DNA from: Nocardia sp.
Lineage (GTDB): Bacteria; Actinomycetota; Actinomycetes; Mycobacteriales; Mycobacteriaceae
Assembly: GCF_025465275.1 (NCBI RefSeq)
Contig: NZ_JAODNK010000025.1
Location: 62,001 to 126,000, forward strand
Reading direction: 5' to 3'
DNA length: 64,000 bases
The position numbers and the translations under genes are program-made. Every line of letters begins with the position of its first letter. Position 1 is the stretch's first letter. Below are positions 7,743 to 16,900 of this stretch, one piece after another. Under the pieces are notes generated by a model, which worked only from the letters and a program-made list of their open reading frames with translations, had not been told where the DNA came from and did no database searches.

Positions 7743-7969
7743 GCAGCGACTATCGCAACGCACTCGCCGCCGGCCGCACCGCCTACGACCGCGGCGAACC
7801 GAGCACCGCCAACCCGTACGCGACCGCCGCCCGTGAGGGCATGAGCGTGCGCGACATCGTCGTCGACGAGCTGGCCCCGAACGAGGTCAACCCGAAGGCC
7901 GCCGCACTGGCGCGGCTCTGGCTGACCGGATGGCAGTCCGGCCGCGACGCTGCCGAATCCTCCCGCTAG
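7739..7969 (+). CDS. Small hypothetical head-region protein
   Basis: GTG 7739 overlaps the MuF stop by 4 bp (GTGA), giving 76 residues. The product is acidic with a helical C terminus ('AAALARLWLTGWQSGRDAA'). It is conserved in position between MuF and scaffold in related actinophages as far as I recall, but has no assigned role. No motifs are visible. Confidence 0.6.
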   Translation: MSSDYRNALAAGRTAYDRGEPSTANPYATAAREGMSVRDIVVDELAPNEVNPKAAALARLWLTGWQSGRDAAESSR

Positions 7970-8067
7970 CAGCGGGATTACCGCCGACGCCTGGCACATA
8001 GGGCGTATCTGTCCCGACCGGCGCGAGGCCGGCCGGAATTTCTTCCGCGATGGAGGAGCCCCACCCG

Positions 8068-8691
8068 ATGAGTACACACCTGCCTGTGCATCCGATTTTC
8101 GGAGCCGCAATCGGTCTGCGCCGCAACGGCACACCGATCTGGACGATCCGCGGCGGATCCGAAGACACCGACCCGACCGGCGCGACGCCGACCGACCCGG
8201 GCACCCTGCTGCCCCCAACCGCCGACGAGGACGACCTCGGCGAGGGTGGCGAGAAGGCGCTCAAGTCCGAGCGGGCAGCTCGCCGTGCAGCAGAGAAGAC
8301 CGCGCGCGAAAACGCTACTCAGGCGCAGGAACTCGCCAAGCGATTGCAGGCAATCGAGGACGCCAACAAGACCGACACCGAGAAGCAATCCGAACGGATC
8401 GCAGTCCTCAAGAAGGACGCCGCGAAGGCGATCCGTTACGAGGCTGCCGAGAAGACCGGACTGTCACTGTCTCTGGCACAGCGGCTCAAAGGCGGCACCC
8501 TCGACGAAATGATCGCTGACGCTGAGGAACTCAAAGGCCTCATCGGATCTAGCGCGTCGCAGCAGACGACCCCGCCCGCTGCACCTGGCACCCCCAAATC
8601 TGACCGACGCCAAGGCGGCGGCGGGGGAGAGACGACCGGGAGTATGGCCGCCGGCCGCGCGGCCTACGAAGCGCGCAAGAACCGCAAGTAA
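8068..8691 (+). CDS. Capsid scaffolding protein
   Basis: ATG 8068 is preferred over ATG 8050 because GGAGGAG lies at 8052-8058. The 207-residue protein starts with 'HPIFGAAIGLRRNGTPIWTI', typical of actinophage scaffolds. It then has a long charged coiled coil (roughly residues 65-130, alternating Lys/Glu/Ala), a disordered Gly/Pro-rich stretch and a basic C terminus that would bind capsid protein. Its place directly before decoration and major capsid genes supports the call. Confidence 0.8.
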   Translation: MSTHLPVHPIFGAAIGLRRNGTPIWTIRGGSEDTDPTGATPTDPGTLLPPTADEDDLGEGGEKALKSERAARRAAEKTARENATQAQELAKRLQAIEDANKTDTEKQSERIAVLKKDAAKAIRYEAAEKTGLSLSLAQRLKGGTLDEMIADAEELKGLIGSSASQQTTPPAAPGTPKSDRRQGGGGGETTGSMAAGRAAYEARKNRK

Positions 8692-8718
8692 ACCGATCCC
8701 CAGAAAAGGAGGGACGCA

Positions 8719-9096
8719 ATGGATCTCAAGATCAATGTCGACACGTTCGGGCAGGACAGCCAGGACTGGCTGGCATCGGCCGAAGGTACCGACCGGGCCC
8801 GCACTATCACCCTGGACCTGACCACCTTCACTGCCGGCACGCACTACCCCAACGGCTATCTCAAGAGCGGCTACGCGCTCAAGAAGCTCGGCACCGGTAA
8901 GTACGGGCTGTTCAGCGTGGGCGACGAATCGGCTGCGACTATCGCCGGCCACCTGCTGACCCCGGTGCGGGTACCGACCGGCGCGACCAGGGTGGCCGGT
9001 GCCCTTCACTGGCACGGCAGCGTGCTCGCCGCGAAGTGCCCCCACACCGTCAACGCTGCAGGGCAGGCCACTGCCAAGCAGATCACCTACTTCTGA
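8719..9096 (+). CDS. Head decoration protein (lambda gpD-like)
   Basis: The 125-residue protein follows AAAAGGAGGGA directly. It contains the decoration-domain pattern 'TAGTHYPNGYLKSGYALKKLG', and a Gly/Val-rich beta segment ('HLLTPVRVPTGATRVAGAL'), ending with 'AKQITYF'. Decoration proteins stabilise the expanded HK97-fold capsid at its three-fold sites. The small size and the place between scaffold and major capsid genes fit. Confidence 0.8.
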   Translation: MDLKINVDTFGQDSQDWLASAEGTDRARTITLDLTTFTAGTHYPNGYLKSGYALKKLGTGKYGLFSVGDESAATIAGHLLTPVRVPTGATRVAGALHWHGSVLAAKCPHTVNAAGQATAKQITYF

Positions 9097-9111
9097 GAGG
9101 AGGCGTAACCG

Positions 9112-10140
9112 ATGGCACTCGTGCTCAATTCCGATTACGTCACTCCGGCCGAGCTGACCGGCTACGTCCGTGAGGCACTGGCCGACCAGCCGATCAACGA
9201 CCTCACGATCATCGACGACCTGCTGCCCGACACCCTCGTCGACGACGTCGAGTTCCGGGCCAACATCACCCAGCGTGGTCTGCGCAAGGCCGGCCAGTTC
9301 CGATCGTGGGACACCGAGGCCCGCATCAGCGGCCGCAAGGGAATCGTGCGGATCAGCGGCGAACTGCCGCCCCTGTCGGAGAAGCGGCGGCTCGGCGAAT
9401 ACGACCGGCTGCGACTGCGCAAGGCGGACACAGCAATCCGTGACACCATTTTCAACGACGCTGTCGAGCTCGCTCAGGCGATCCGCACCCGCGCCATCAT
9501 GGCCAAGGCGCAAGCACTGGTGTATGGGAAGGTGACGCTCACCGAGAACGGCCTCGACCTCGAGGCCGATTTTCAGCGATTGGCCGGCCACACCATCACC
9601 GCGGCCACCTTGTGGAGCGTCACCGGTGCTGGCGCAGCCGACCCGGTCATCGACCAGGAATCCTGGTTCAGCACGTTCCGGGTCAGCAACTCCGCGAACC
9701 CGATTCGCGCGATCACCAGCCAGCGAGTCGTGTCGACGCTCATGCGCCAGGACAAGATCCGTGCCGCGTGCCTGCCGCCCGGTTCGACCAGCGGCATCGT
9801 GACCCGCGACCAGCTCAATGCGTACGTCACCTCATTCGGTCATCCGCCGTTCGAGATCTTCGATGCCCAGGTCGAAGACGCTGACGGCAACACGCAGCGA
9901 CTCATCCCCGACGACCGGATCGCCTATATCGGCGGGAACGGCAAGCTCGGCGAAACCGCTTGGGGCACTACTGCGGAAGCGATCGAACCCGAGTACGGCA
10001 TCGACGCGACCGAGGCGCCCGGCATCGTGGTCGGTTCCTACATGGACAACGACCCGGTCGCCCGCTGGACAAAGGCGTCCGGCATCGTGCTGCCGCTGCT
10101 GCTCAACGCGAACGCGACCATGATGGTCAAGGTGCTGTGA
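9112..10140 (+). CDS. Major capsid protein (HK97 fold, lambda gpE-like)
   Basis: The 342-residue protein shows the gpE-type pattern: 'TPAELTGYVREAL', a loop with 'RKAGQFRSWDTEARI', a spine helix region 'AIRDTIFNDAVELAQAIRTRAIMA', and a C-terminal 'DNDPVARWTKASGIVLPLLLNANATMMVKVL'. It forms the icosahedral shell. There is a strong ribosome-binding site (GAGAGGAGG) upstream, in keeping with high expression. The stop overlaps the next ATG by one base. Confidence 0.9.
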   Translation: MALVLNSDYVTPAELTGYVREALADQPINDLTIIDDLLPDTLVDDVEFRANITQRGLRKAGQFRSWDTEARISGRKGIVRISGELPPLSEKRRLGEYDRLRLRKADTAIRDTIFNDAVELAQAIRTRAIMAKAQALVYGKVTLTENGLDLEADFQRLAGHTITAATLWSVTGAGAADPVIDQESWFSTFRVSNSANPIRAITSQRVVSTLMRQDKIRAACLPPGSTSGIVTRDQLNAYVTSFGHPPFEIFDAQVEDADGNTQRLIPDDRIAYIGGNGKLGETAWGTTAEAIEPEYGIDATEAPGIVVGSYMDNDPVARWTKASGIVLPLLLNANATMMVKVL

Positions 10141-10463
10141 TGGCCGCACATCTCGCCACCTATGTGCACGTCCACACCCCGCACGGCACCCGCGTGTTCG
10201 GACCCGGTGACGTCGTACCCACCGAGGTAGCTGCCCTCATCACCAACCCGGAAGTGTGGGCCGATCAGCCGGAACCCGAACCGGTGCAGCATGTTCCGGA
10301 CCAGGAACCCGGCGACTCGTGGACGCTCCCGCAGCTGCGCGAATACGCCGCCCGCGAGCACATCGACCTGGACGCCGCGACCAAGAAGGCTGATGTGCTG
10401 GCCGTGATCCTGGCCGCCCGCACTACCGACGACAGCGGGGCACATGCCGACCCCGCTGTTTGA
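10140..10463 (+). CDS. Small head protein with Rho-N/SAP-like C terminus
   Basis: ATG 10140 overlaps the capsid stop (TGATG), giving 107 residues. The N-terminal half has beta-strand character ('YVHVHTPHGTRVFGPGDVVP'). The C-terminal 35 residues ('LPQLREYAAREHIDLDAATKKADVLAVI') resemble the Rho N-terminal/SAP-like helical fold seen in many phage head-to-tail genes after the capsid gene. The role is probably in the head or neck, by position. Confidence 0.65.
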   Translation: MAAHLATYVHVHTPHGTRVFGPGDVVPTEVAALITNPEVWADQPEPEPVQHVPDQEPGDSWTLPQLREYAAREHIDLDAATKKADVLAVILAARTTDDSGAHADPAV

Positions 10464-10833
10464 GCTGGTCGACGTTGCGGAGATCTCCGGCGAGGTATTC
10501 GCCGAACCGGAGATCACCCAGATCAACCGGTACATCACGATCGCCAGCGCGCGAATGCGAGCCAAGGTGTCCGGTCTCGACGCCCGCATCGCCGCTGGCA
10601 AGCTCGACCAGGACATCGTGACCGGTATCGGCGTCGACATGGTCATGCGTGCGCTGGCCACCGTGCGGCGCGGCATCGGCGTTAAGCGCACCGAGTACCC
10701 GGAGATCATGACCGAGTACAGCGATGGCGCCGAGCACGGCCTCATCTACCTCACCGACGCCGAGCTCGCCGAGCTGCTCGACACCCCCGACGAGGGCGGC
10801 GCGTTCACCATCGTTCCGGGCGGGCGACCGTGA
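10444..10833 (+). CDS. Head-tail connector protein (Gp19/Gp15-like adaptor)
   Basis: The 129-residue protein opens with 'ELVDVAEISGEVFAEPE' and continues with a helical core ('ITIASARMRAKVSGLDARI'), the usual pattern of actinophage connector adaptors related to HK97 gp6. It attaches to the portal and bridges to the stopper. It overlaps the genes on both sides (20 bp and 4 bp), keeping the neck genes coupled. Confidence 0.75.
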   Translation: MPTPLFELVDVAEISGEVFAEPEITQINRYITIASARMRAKVSGLDARIAAGKLDQDIVTGIGVDMVMRALATVRRGIGVKRTEYPEIMTEYSDGAEHGLIYLTDAELAELLDTPDEGGAFTIVPGGRP

Positions 10834-11231
10834 GGAGTCTTCCCGAACGGTGGACGTTGTTGCGTTCGGGGCCACCGCAATTCGATCCGGTCACCGGCAA
10901 CCGGCAACCGAGTCCGCCCGACGAGCTCCCCTGGCGTGGCCTGCTGCAGGTCCGTGTACTCACCGACGACACCGTCCTCGAGGAGTTCGACAACGGGCAT
11001 GTCGCACAGCGGTTCACACTTCTGCTGAATCCGGGGCTGCCCGGCGGTACCGACCGCCGCGATATGTGGCGATTCGATGGGCCGGCCGAAGTGTCGGACC
11101 TGATCAAGGTCGGCGACGTCGTGACCGTGCAAGGCATTCCGCGAGTTCGTCGCCCCGCCAGAGGATCTCGCCGCGCGGCCTATATCGCCGCGGTGGTGCG
11201 GCATTCCACCGACCTACAGGAGGAACCATGA
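10830..11231 (+). CDS. Head-tail stopper / head closure protein
   Basis: GTG 10830 overlaps the adaptor stop by 4 bp. The 133-residue protein is beta-rich: 'LPWRGLLQVRVLTDDTVLEEF', 'QRFTLLLNPGLPGG', 'DLIKVGDVVTVQGIPRVRR'. This matches small-barrel stopper proteins by composition and by position between adaptor and the gp10-like gene. No enzyme motifs are present. Confidence 0.6.
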   Translation: MRSLPERWTLLRSGPPQFDPVTGNRQPSPPDELPWRGLLQVRVLTDDTVLEEFDNGHVAQRFTLLLNPGLPGGTDRRDMWRFDGPAEVSDLIKVGDVVTVQGIPRVRRPARGSRRAAYIAAVVRHSTDLQEEP

Positions 11232-11419
11232 GCATCGTGTCGTGGACCGACTCGACGGGCGCGACCCGCTGGGCAGACGACCAGAGCAAGGCCTACCGCG
11301 ACCGCGATGTCCCCCAGGCCCCCGAGGCGCCGGTCGCCGAACCGGCCGCGGCCGCCGCGCCGCTTCCGCCGAGTGAGCCCGCGGGGGAACCGAAGCCACG
11401 CCGGGCGCGCGCGGACTGA
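11228..11419 (+). CDS. Short hypothetical neck-region protein
   Basis: ATG 11228 follows AGGAGG and overlaps the upstream stop, giving 63 residues. The N-terminal 30 residues are polar and aromatic; the rest is a Pro/Ala/Glu-rich, disordered tail ending in Arg residues. The stop overlaps the next ATG by 1 bp. No family is recognised. Confidence 0.55.
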   Translation: MSIVSWTDSTGATRWADDQSKAYRDRDVPQAPEAPVAEPAAAAAPLPPSEPAGEPKPRRARAD

Positions 11420-11766
11420 TGTCCGACAACGTCATTGACGGCGGCCGCGTACGGCTGACGATCTTCGAGGCTCAGGTTCGTGACGAGGCCAAGAAGGCAT
11501 CGCTGCCTGACCGTGAAGAGCTCGCCTACGAGGTGGCACTCAAGGCGATCGAACTGGCGCCCGTCGTGTCCGGCGCCTATCAGGACGGTATCGACGTCGT
11601 AGTCGAGGACGGCGACGTCTACGTCGTCGACAACGACCCCATCGCATTCATGAAGGAATTCGGGACCGTCGACACCCCGGCGCACCTGATTCTTACCGAG
11701 GCGGCGGCCGACCTCGCGCAGTACAACGACAAGGGTGCGTTCCGCAAGGCCATGGCCAAACGATGA
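11419..11766 (+). CDS. Neck/tail completion protein (HK97 gp10-like)
   Basis: The 115-residue protein has the HK97 gp10-like arrangement: an N-terminal helix, 'APVVSGAYQDGIDVVVEDGDVYVVDNDPIAFMKEFGTVDTPAH', and a C-terminal helix. The 'EFGT..TPAH' motif is characteristic of the family. These proteins sit at the head-tail interface. The gene is coupled to its neighbours by 1-bp and 4-bp overlaps. Confidence 0.7.
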   Translation: MSDNVIDGGRVRLTIFEAQVRDEAKKASLPDREELAYEVALKAIELAPVVSGAYQDGIDVVVEDGDVYVVDNDPIAFMKEFGTVDTPAHLILTEAAADLAQYNDKGAFRKAMAKR

Positions 11767-12209
11767 CCCCGCCCATCCCGTACGCGCCCGGCGCGCTGCG
11801 CGTATTCCTGGTCGCCCAAGAGGATCTCACCGCGCTCGTGCCCGCGGCATCAGTCACCACCCGCGATGTGCCCGACCCAATTCGCGGGCCGTTCGTCACG
11901 CTGCGTGGTGTGGGCGGATCCGGTGATGACCCACTCCTACGCACCCCGACCGTTCAAGTGGATGCGTGGGCACCGTCGCTGGAGATCCTCGGCGGCACAA
12001 CCGATCCCGAAGAGGTCGCATGGGACATTGCGGCCATGGCCGGCCAACTCATCGGCCGCGCCCGCAATATCTCGTTCCGCGGCTCGGCGTGGTCGGGCCA
12101 CTGGCGGACCGGCATCGTCACCGCGATCGACAAGACCCGCGGGCCTGACCAACCGATCTACCGGGCGACCATCCGTGTCGACTTGAAGATGCGCGCTGCG
12201 CGCACCTGA
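11763..12209 (+). CDS. Tail terminator protein
   Basis: The 148-residue product has the actinophage terminator pattern: an N-terminal helix 'GALRVFLVAQEDLTALVPAA', a strand 'VQVDAWAPS', then 'AWDIAAMAGQLIGRA' and a C-terminal strand 'YRATIRVDLKMRA'. It caps the tail tube and joins it to the head. Its position immediately upstream of the tail tube gene supports the call. The ATG overlaps the gp10-like stop (ATGA). Confidence 0.75.
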   Translation: MTPPIPYAPGALRVFLVAQEDLTALVPAASVTTRDVPDPIRGPFVTLRGVGGSGDDPLLRTPTVQVDAWAPSLEILGGTTDPEEVAWDIAAMAGQLIGRARNISFRGSAWSGHWRTGIVTAIDKTRGPDQPIYRATIRVDLKMRAART

Positions 12210-12225
12210 ATTCGAAACCCTTGCC

Positions 12226-12249
12226 TGCCCACGCTATCCGGCGTGGGCA
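12226..12249 (+). terminator. Hairpin before tail-tube gene, possible attenuator
   Basis: A perfect 9-bp stem TGCCCACGC / GCGTGGGCA with a 6-nt loop lies in the 62-bp gap between the terminator-protein and tail-tube genes. There is no T-run directly after it, so it may act as a partial terminator or as an mRNA-stabilising end for the abundant tail-tube message. Confidence 0.45.
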
Positions 12250-12271
12250 CTCGCATTTCCAAGGAGGACCC

Positions 12272-13090
12272 ATGTCCACACATGCCGATCCCGACAAGGC
12301 ATTCGTCTGGCTCGACGGCGACGGCTACCGTGCGCCCGCTGGCACCGTCCGGCCTGTCGCCCCGTTCGTAGACAACCCCGTATCCGGTGCGATTCCGTGG
12401 CTGTCGTTCGGTGGTATCGAGGCCGGTTTCGAGGTGAACCCGACCCGAGACGTCTCCCCCAAGAAGGTATGGAACCGGCGCCTCGCCCCGTACAAGGTGG
12501 TCAAGGCGCCGACGGAGGAGCGTGCCAAGTTGCGGCCCGTCGACTACAGCGCCGCGACCGTGCTCACCGCGCTGCAGGGCGGCTCGATTGTCGAGGCCCC
12601 ACCCGCCTCCGGTGTGTTCGAATGGCATCCGGGCGACGACGAAGATTTCGCGCTGCTGCTCGTGGTGCGCGACGACGGCAACGCCGCCGGTTTTTACTCC
12701 CCGCGAGTCACCCTCACCACCCCGCCGCCGCGGACCTTCGGTAAGGAAGATCTCGACGGATTCGAGTTCGAGCTCTTGGCCCTGGAGCCGTTCACTCCCA
12801 TCACGAGTTTCAACCCGCTGCGCTCGCAGTTCACCGTGACTATCGGAGGCACGCCGACCGGCGGCACTTTCCCGTTGACGTTCAACGGGCAGACCGCAAC
12901 GGGCATCGCCTACAACGCCGCGGCGTCCGCGGTGCAGACGGCACTGGAAGCGCTCTCGACGATCGGGACCGGAAACGTCACCGTGACCGGCAGCGCCGGC
13001 GGCCCGTACACGGTCGCCATCAACAGGGTTGGTGTGCTCACCAGCAGCGGCGCCAGCCTCACCCCGTCCGGCACTGTCACCGTGGCGTGA
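12272..13090 (+). CDS. Major tail tube protein with C-terminal Ig-like/beta domain
   Basis: ATG 12272 follows AAGGAGGACCC, so the upstream in-frame ATG at 12221 is rejected. Of 272 residues, the first ~185 are the tube domain ('WLSFGGIEAGFEVNPTRDV', 'FALLLVVRDDGNAAGFYSPR'). The last ~80 ('TPTGGTFPLTFNGQTATG', 'AVQTALEALSTIGTGNVTVTG') form a repeat-type beta domain often appended to phage surface proteins, likely displayed outside the tube. Confidence 0.8.
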   Translation: MSTHADPDKAFVWLDGDGYRAPAGTVRPVAPFVDNPVSGAIPWLSFGGIEAGFEVNPTRDVSPKKVWNRRLAPYKVVKAPTEERAKLRPVDYSAATVLTALQGGSIVEAPPASGVFEWHPGDDEDFALLLVVRDDGNAAGFYSPRVTLTTPPPRTFGKEDLDGFEFELLALEPFTPITSFNPLRSQFTVTIGGTPTGGTFPLTFNGQTATGIAYNAAASAVQTALEALSTIGTGNVTVTGSAGGPYTVAINRVGVLTSSGASLTPSGTVTVA

Positions 13091-13101
13091 GGTACTGACC
13101 A

Positions 13102-13554
13102 GTGACAACGAAGAACACTGCGAAGAAAGCCGCACCGCGGCGCCGCCCGGCGCGACCGACCACCTCGGTCGCGCCGGCGGTACCCGCCTCCGACCGCGTC
13201 GACATCCTGGACGATCTCGGCACAAGCGCCGAACCGCCCGTGCCGATCACGCTGCTCGGAGTCGAGGCCGACGTACGCCGCAGTTTCAGCGGCGCCGAGG
13301 CAGTCAAGTTCTACCAGCTCATCTCGACTACTGAGCTCGAGGCGATGCTCTCGCTGATCACCAGCGACGGGCCCGGACTGTGGGCGAAGATCTCCGAATT
13401 CACCCCGGCGCACGCCACTACAGCGCTGAATCGAATCATCAACCTGAGTGGCTTGCACTCGGGGGAACTGCTCGCGCCCCTGCCCTTGTCGGGCTACATG
13501 GTCCCGACCGCTGGGGCGCAGCCTTCGCCCGATGCCACCGCTGGTACGGCCTGA
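13102..13554 (+). CDS. Tail assembly chaperone, G-type (unshifted product)
   Basis: The 150-residue protein starts with a basic disordered tail, then 'PITLLGVEADVRRSFSGAEAVKFYQLIS', typical of tail assembly chaperone G of actinophages. It sits directly before the tape measure gene, and a -1 open frame overlaps its 3' half and continues to 13940. Together these are the hallmark of the lambda G/GT arrangement, where a fraction of ribosomes make the longer fusion that helps load the tape measure. Confidence 0.8.
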   Translation: MTTKNTAKKAAPRRRPARPTTSVAPAVPASDRVDILDDLGTSAEPPVPITLLGVEADVRRSFSGAEAVKFYQLISTTELEAMLSLITSDGPGLWAKISEFTPAHATTALNRIINLSGLHSGELLAPLPLSGYMVPTAGAQPSPDATAGTA

Positions 13555-13940
13555 ACCTGCGCACCGCGCTGGCCGAGCTCCCTTACCGGGACGTCGCTGC
13601 GCTGCTGGACGATTCGGCAGCACAAGACGCACAGCGGGCACGGGACTCGGAGAACCTGGCCATGCTCGTCGACCGCCACGACTTCGGTCTCAATTTTGAG
13701 TACGTCTCGGGCACAACCGATCCCGAAGACCCGGAGGTCAAACGCGAACGGGCACAGCGGGCCAAGCGCGGCATCAAACCGCCGCCGCTTCCTATCCTCG
13801 CCCCGATCGCGCACCGCGACCCTGTGATCACCGCCGAGCTGGTCGAGCAGTACCGGCAGGCACAACAGCCGTACCGCATCCCGGAACCACCGAAAAGCAA
13901 GCTCGAGCAGCTACTCGCTGCGCGCCGAGGGGAGGTGTAG
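13464..13940 (+). CDS. Tail assembly chaperone, T-type extension reached by -1 frameshift
   Basis: This frame is open through to 13940, has no good start of its own and lies in the -1 frame relative to the G gene, whose stop is at 13552-13554. The best slip site I see is GGGGGAA at 13461-13467, where tRNA-Gly can re-pair GGG on GGG. The extension is rich in Ala/Asp/Glu, then basic ('KRERAQRAKRGIKPPPLP'), and ends with 'EPPKSKLEQLLAARRGEV' 3 bp before the tape measure. The exact slip point is inferred. Confidence 0.65.
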   Translation, partial: GTARAPALVGLHGPDRWGAAFARCHRWYGLNLRTALAELPYRDVAALLDDSAAQDAQRARDSENLAMLVDRHDFGLNFEYVSGTTDPEDPEVKRERAQRAKRGIKPPPLPILAPIAHRDPVITAELVEQYRQAQQPYRIPEPPKSKLEQLLAARRGEV

Positions 13941-13943
13941 GCC

Positions 13944-16900
13944 ATGGCCGGCGGCCGCATAGATATCCTGCTGCACCCCGATACGCGGGACTTCGCCAAC
14001 CGCATGCGGTCGGGGCTCTCACCTGCCCTCGGCATGGCGGCCGGCATCGGTGCGTCCCTCGGCCTGGCGATCGGCGGCGGCGCCGCAGCCGCGTTCGGCA
14101 AAGTCATCAGCATCGGCAACGACTTCACGACGTCGCTGAACACACTGAAGGCAGTAGCCGGCGCGACCGCAGATCAGATGGCCGCGGTATCGGCGAAGTC
14201 CAAGGAGTTGGGCAACGACATCACGCTGCCCGGCACCTCGGCCAACGACGCTGCCGCGGCCATGACTGAACTTGCTAAGGGTGGCTTCACTGTCCAGCAA
14301 TCCATGGATGCTGCGAAGGGCTCGCTGCAGCTGGCTGCTGCCGCGCAGATCGACGCCGCCCAGGCCGCGACTATTCAATCCGCTGCGCTACAGGCATTCG
14401 GTCTGTCCGCGGGTGACGCAACCCGCGTGGCTGACGTACTCGCCAACACAGCGAACGCCTCAAGCGCTGAAATCACTGATGTCGCACAGGGCTTGCAGGC
14501 CGCTGGCGCTGTCGCGCACCAGTTCGGGCTGTCGGTCGAGGACACTGCTACCGCGTTGGGCATGTTCGCCAATTCCGGTATCAAAGGCAGCGACGCCGGA
14601 ACCCTGCTGAAGTCCGCGCTGCTCGCGCTCACTGACCAGGGCAAGCCTGCACAGGAGGCGATCAAAGAACTCGGCCTCACCGTCTACGACGGACAAGGCA
14701 AGTTCGCTGGCCTGCGAAACATGTTCGTGCAGCTGCAGACTGCTTCGCAGCACATGACGCCGGAGATGTACCAGGCTGCGACCGCGACCCTGTTCGGTTC
14801 GGACGCAATGCGCTTGGCGGGCATCGCTGCAGAAAAGGGCGTAAGCGGCTACGACTCCATGTACGCGGCTATGTCGCGGCAGGGCTCCGCCGCTGATGTG
14901 GCGGCCGCCAAGATGCAAGGCCTGCCCGGCGCGATGGAGATGGCGCAGAACGCTGCCGAAGGCCTCGCCCTCGAGATCTATGACTTGGTGAAAGGCCCAC
15001 TTGAGCAGTTCACGAAGAACGTCGCTGGCTTCATCACCGACGAAACGCCTCGCCTGGTCAGCGGTCTACACGAGGGCGCGGGTGCGATCATCGGCATCGG
15101 CCAGGCTGCGGCGCCGGTAGCGAAGGCATTCCTCGGATTGCCTACACCGATCCTGGCTGCGGTCGGTGCCTTGGTGCTGTTGCGCACCACCAGCATCGGT
15201 ACCGCGGTGGCCACGGCTGCGACCGCTACGGCTGGCGCGCTGCGCAGCACCGCGACCGCGGCCATCGCTGTCGCGACCGCGACATCCGGTGTCGCCCGCG
15301 TCGCGGGTGTGGGGGCGGTCGGCCTCGGCCGATTCGGAAGCGCTGTGCAAACGCTCGGCACACATCTGCCGATTGTCGGCCGCATGCAGACCTCGTTCTT
15401 GAGCGCGGCGGCCGGCGCCTCGACGTTGGCCCGAACCCAGGGCACGCTGGCCGCGGCCGCGACCGGCCTGCGCGGTGGGCTCAGCAGCGTCGTGAGTTTC
15501 CTCGGCGGCCCTTGGGTCGTTGGTATCGCACTGGCGGCCGGTGCGCTGGTGAAGTTCTACACCGACGCCAAGGAATCTGAGCGGCGTGTGCAAGCAGTGC
15601 GTTCGGCGATGCGTGATCTGGCTGTCACGAAGTCCGACCTCACCAAGATTTTCGACACCAACGGCGGTGCGCTCGACAGCACCGCTGTATCGAACATGAC
15701 CGAGCAGGTCCGCAATCTCTACGACGCGCGGAAGAAGGCTGCCGAGGATCGCCCGACCTTCAGCGATACATGGCTCGGCACGGTGCAAGGCAAGGACGGC
15801 GAGAACGAGAACCGCAAGAGCATCGCGAACCAATGGCAGGGCGCGACCGACGCCATCGACAAGCTGAACATATCTTTCGAGACCCTCGGCTCGGCGATGA
15901 CCGATGACGCACAATTCGCGGCGATCGAAGCACGACTACGCGCGATGGGCAAGGCCGGCAACCTCGCAGCCGATGATCTGAAGTCGTTGCGCGAGAACAT
16001 CCAGCGAGCGCAGCAGACAGCCGCGGCGACTACTCCCGGGTTCGCGACGCTGACCCAAGCGGTCAAGGTGCTCTCTGATCAGTCGGCCACGGCCGCCGAT
16101 CGCGTCGACGCAATGAAGACCGCGCTCGACATCCTGTCAGGCAAGCCGGTCGACGCACAGGCAGCGCTGGCCAAGTACAACCAGACGGTTCGCGAGACTG
16201 CGGCCGCCTCTGCTGAAGTGTGGGACAAGACAGCAGGATTCGGCGATCAGCTCATCGGCAAGGGCGGCGCGGTCGATACCGCGACCGCCAATGGCGACAA
16301 GCTGTATCAGTCCTTGCTGAAGATCAAAGACGCGACCGTGACCGCGGCCGAGGCCGGCGTCCCACTCGGGCAGGTCTTCGCGCAGAACGACACTCAGTTC
16401 GCTGATCTCGCGCACGCCGCCGGGCTCACCACCGATCAGATTGCGCAGATGGCTGCCCAGCTCGGGTACCTGCCGCACGATATCGAGATCCTGGCCGACC
16501 TCAAGGGCGCCGACTCGGTTGAGCAGAAGCTCGTAGTCATTGACGGTTTGCTCCGCAATACCGGCGGGACCGTCGAGATTCCGCTCGATATGAAGGGCGA
16601 TGCCGACCTCATCGCCAAGCTGCGCGAGGCGGGCGCCCAGGTCGACGAGATCAACGGCAAGCCGGGCGTCGTCAACATCACCGCGCCGGACTTGCAAGCC
16701 GTGCTCGACAAACTTGCTGGGCTGATCAACACCAATCTGCCGGACAAGACGCAGAAGGTTAAGGTCCAGTTCGACGAGTCGCAGCTCAACCTTCCTGCCC
16801 GGCAACCACTTAACCCGGGCAGCGGCGACAACAAGACCATCACCGGCGGCAACGTCGGTGGCCGGGCCGACGGCGGAATCGACGGCGCGCTCCCCGGTCA

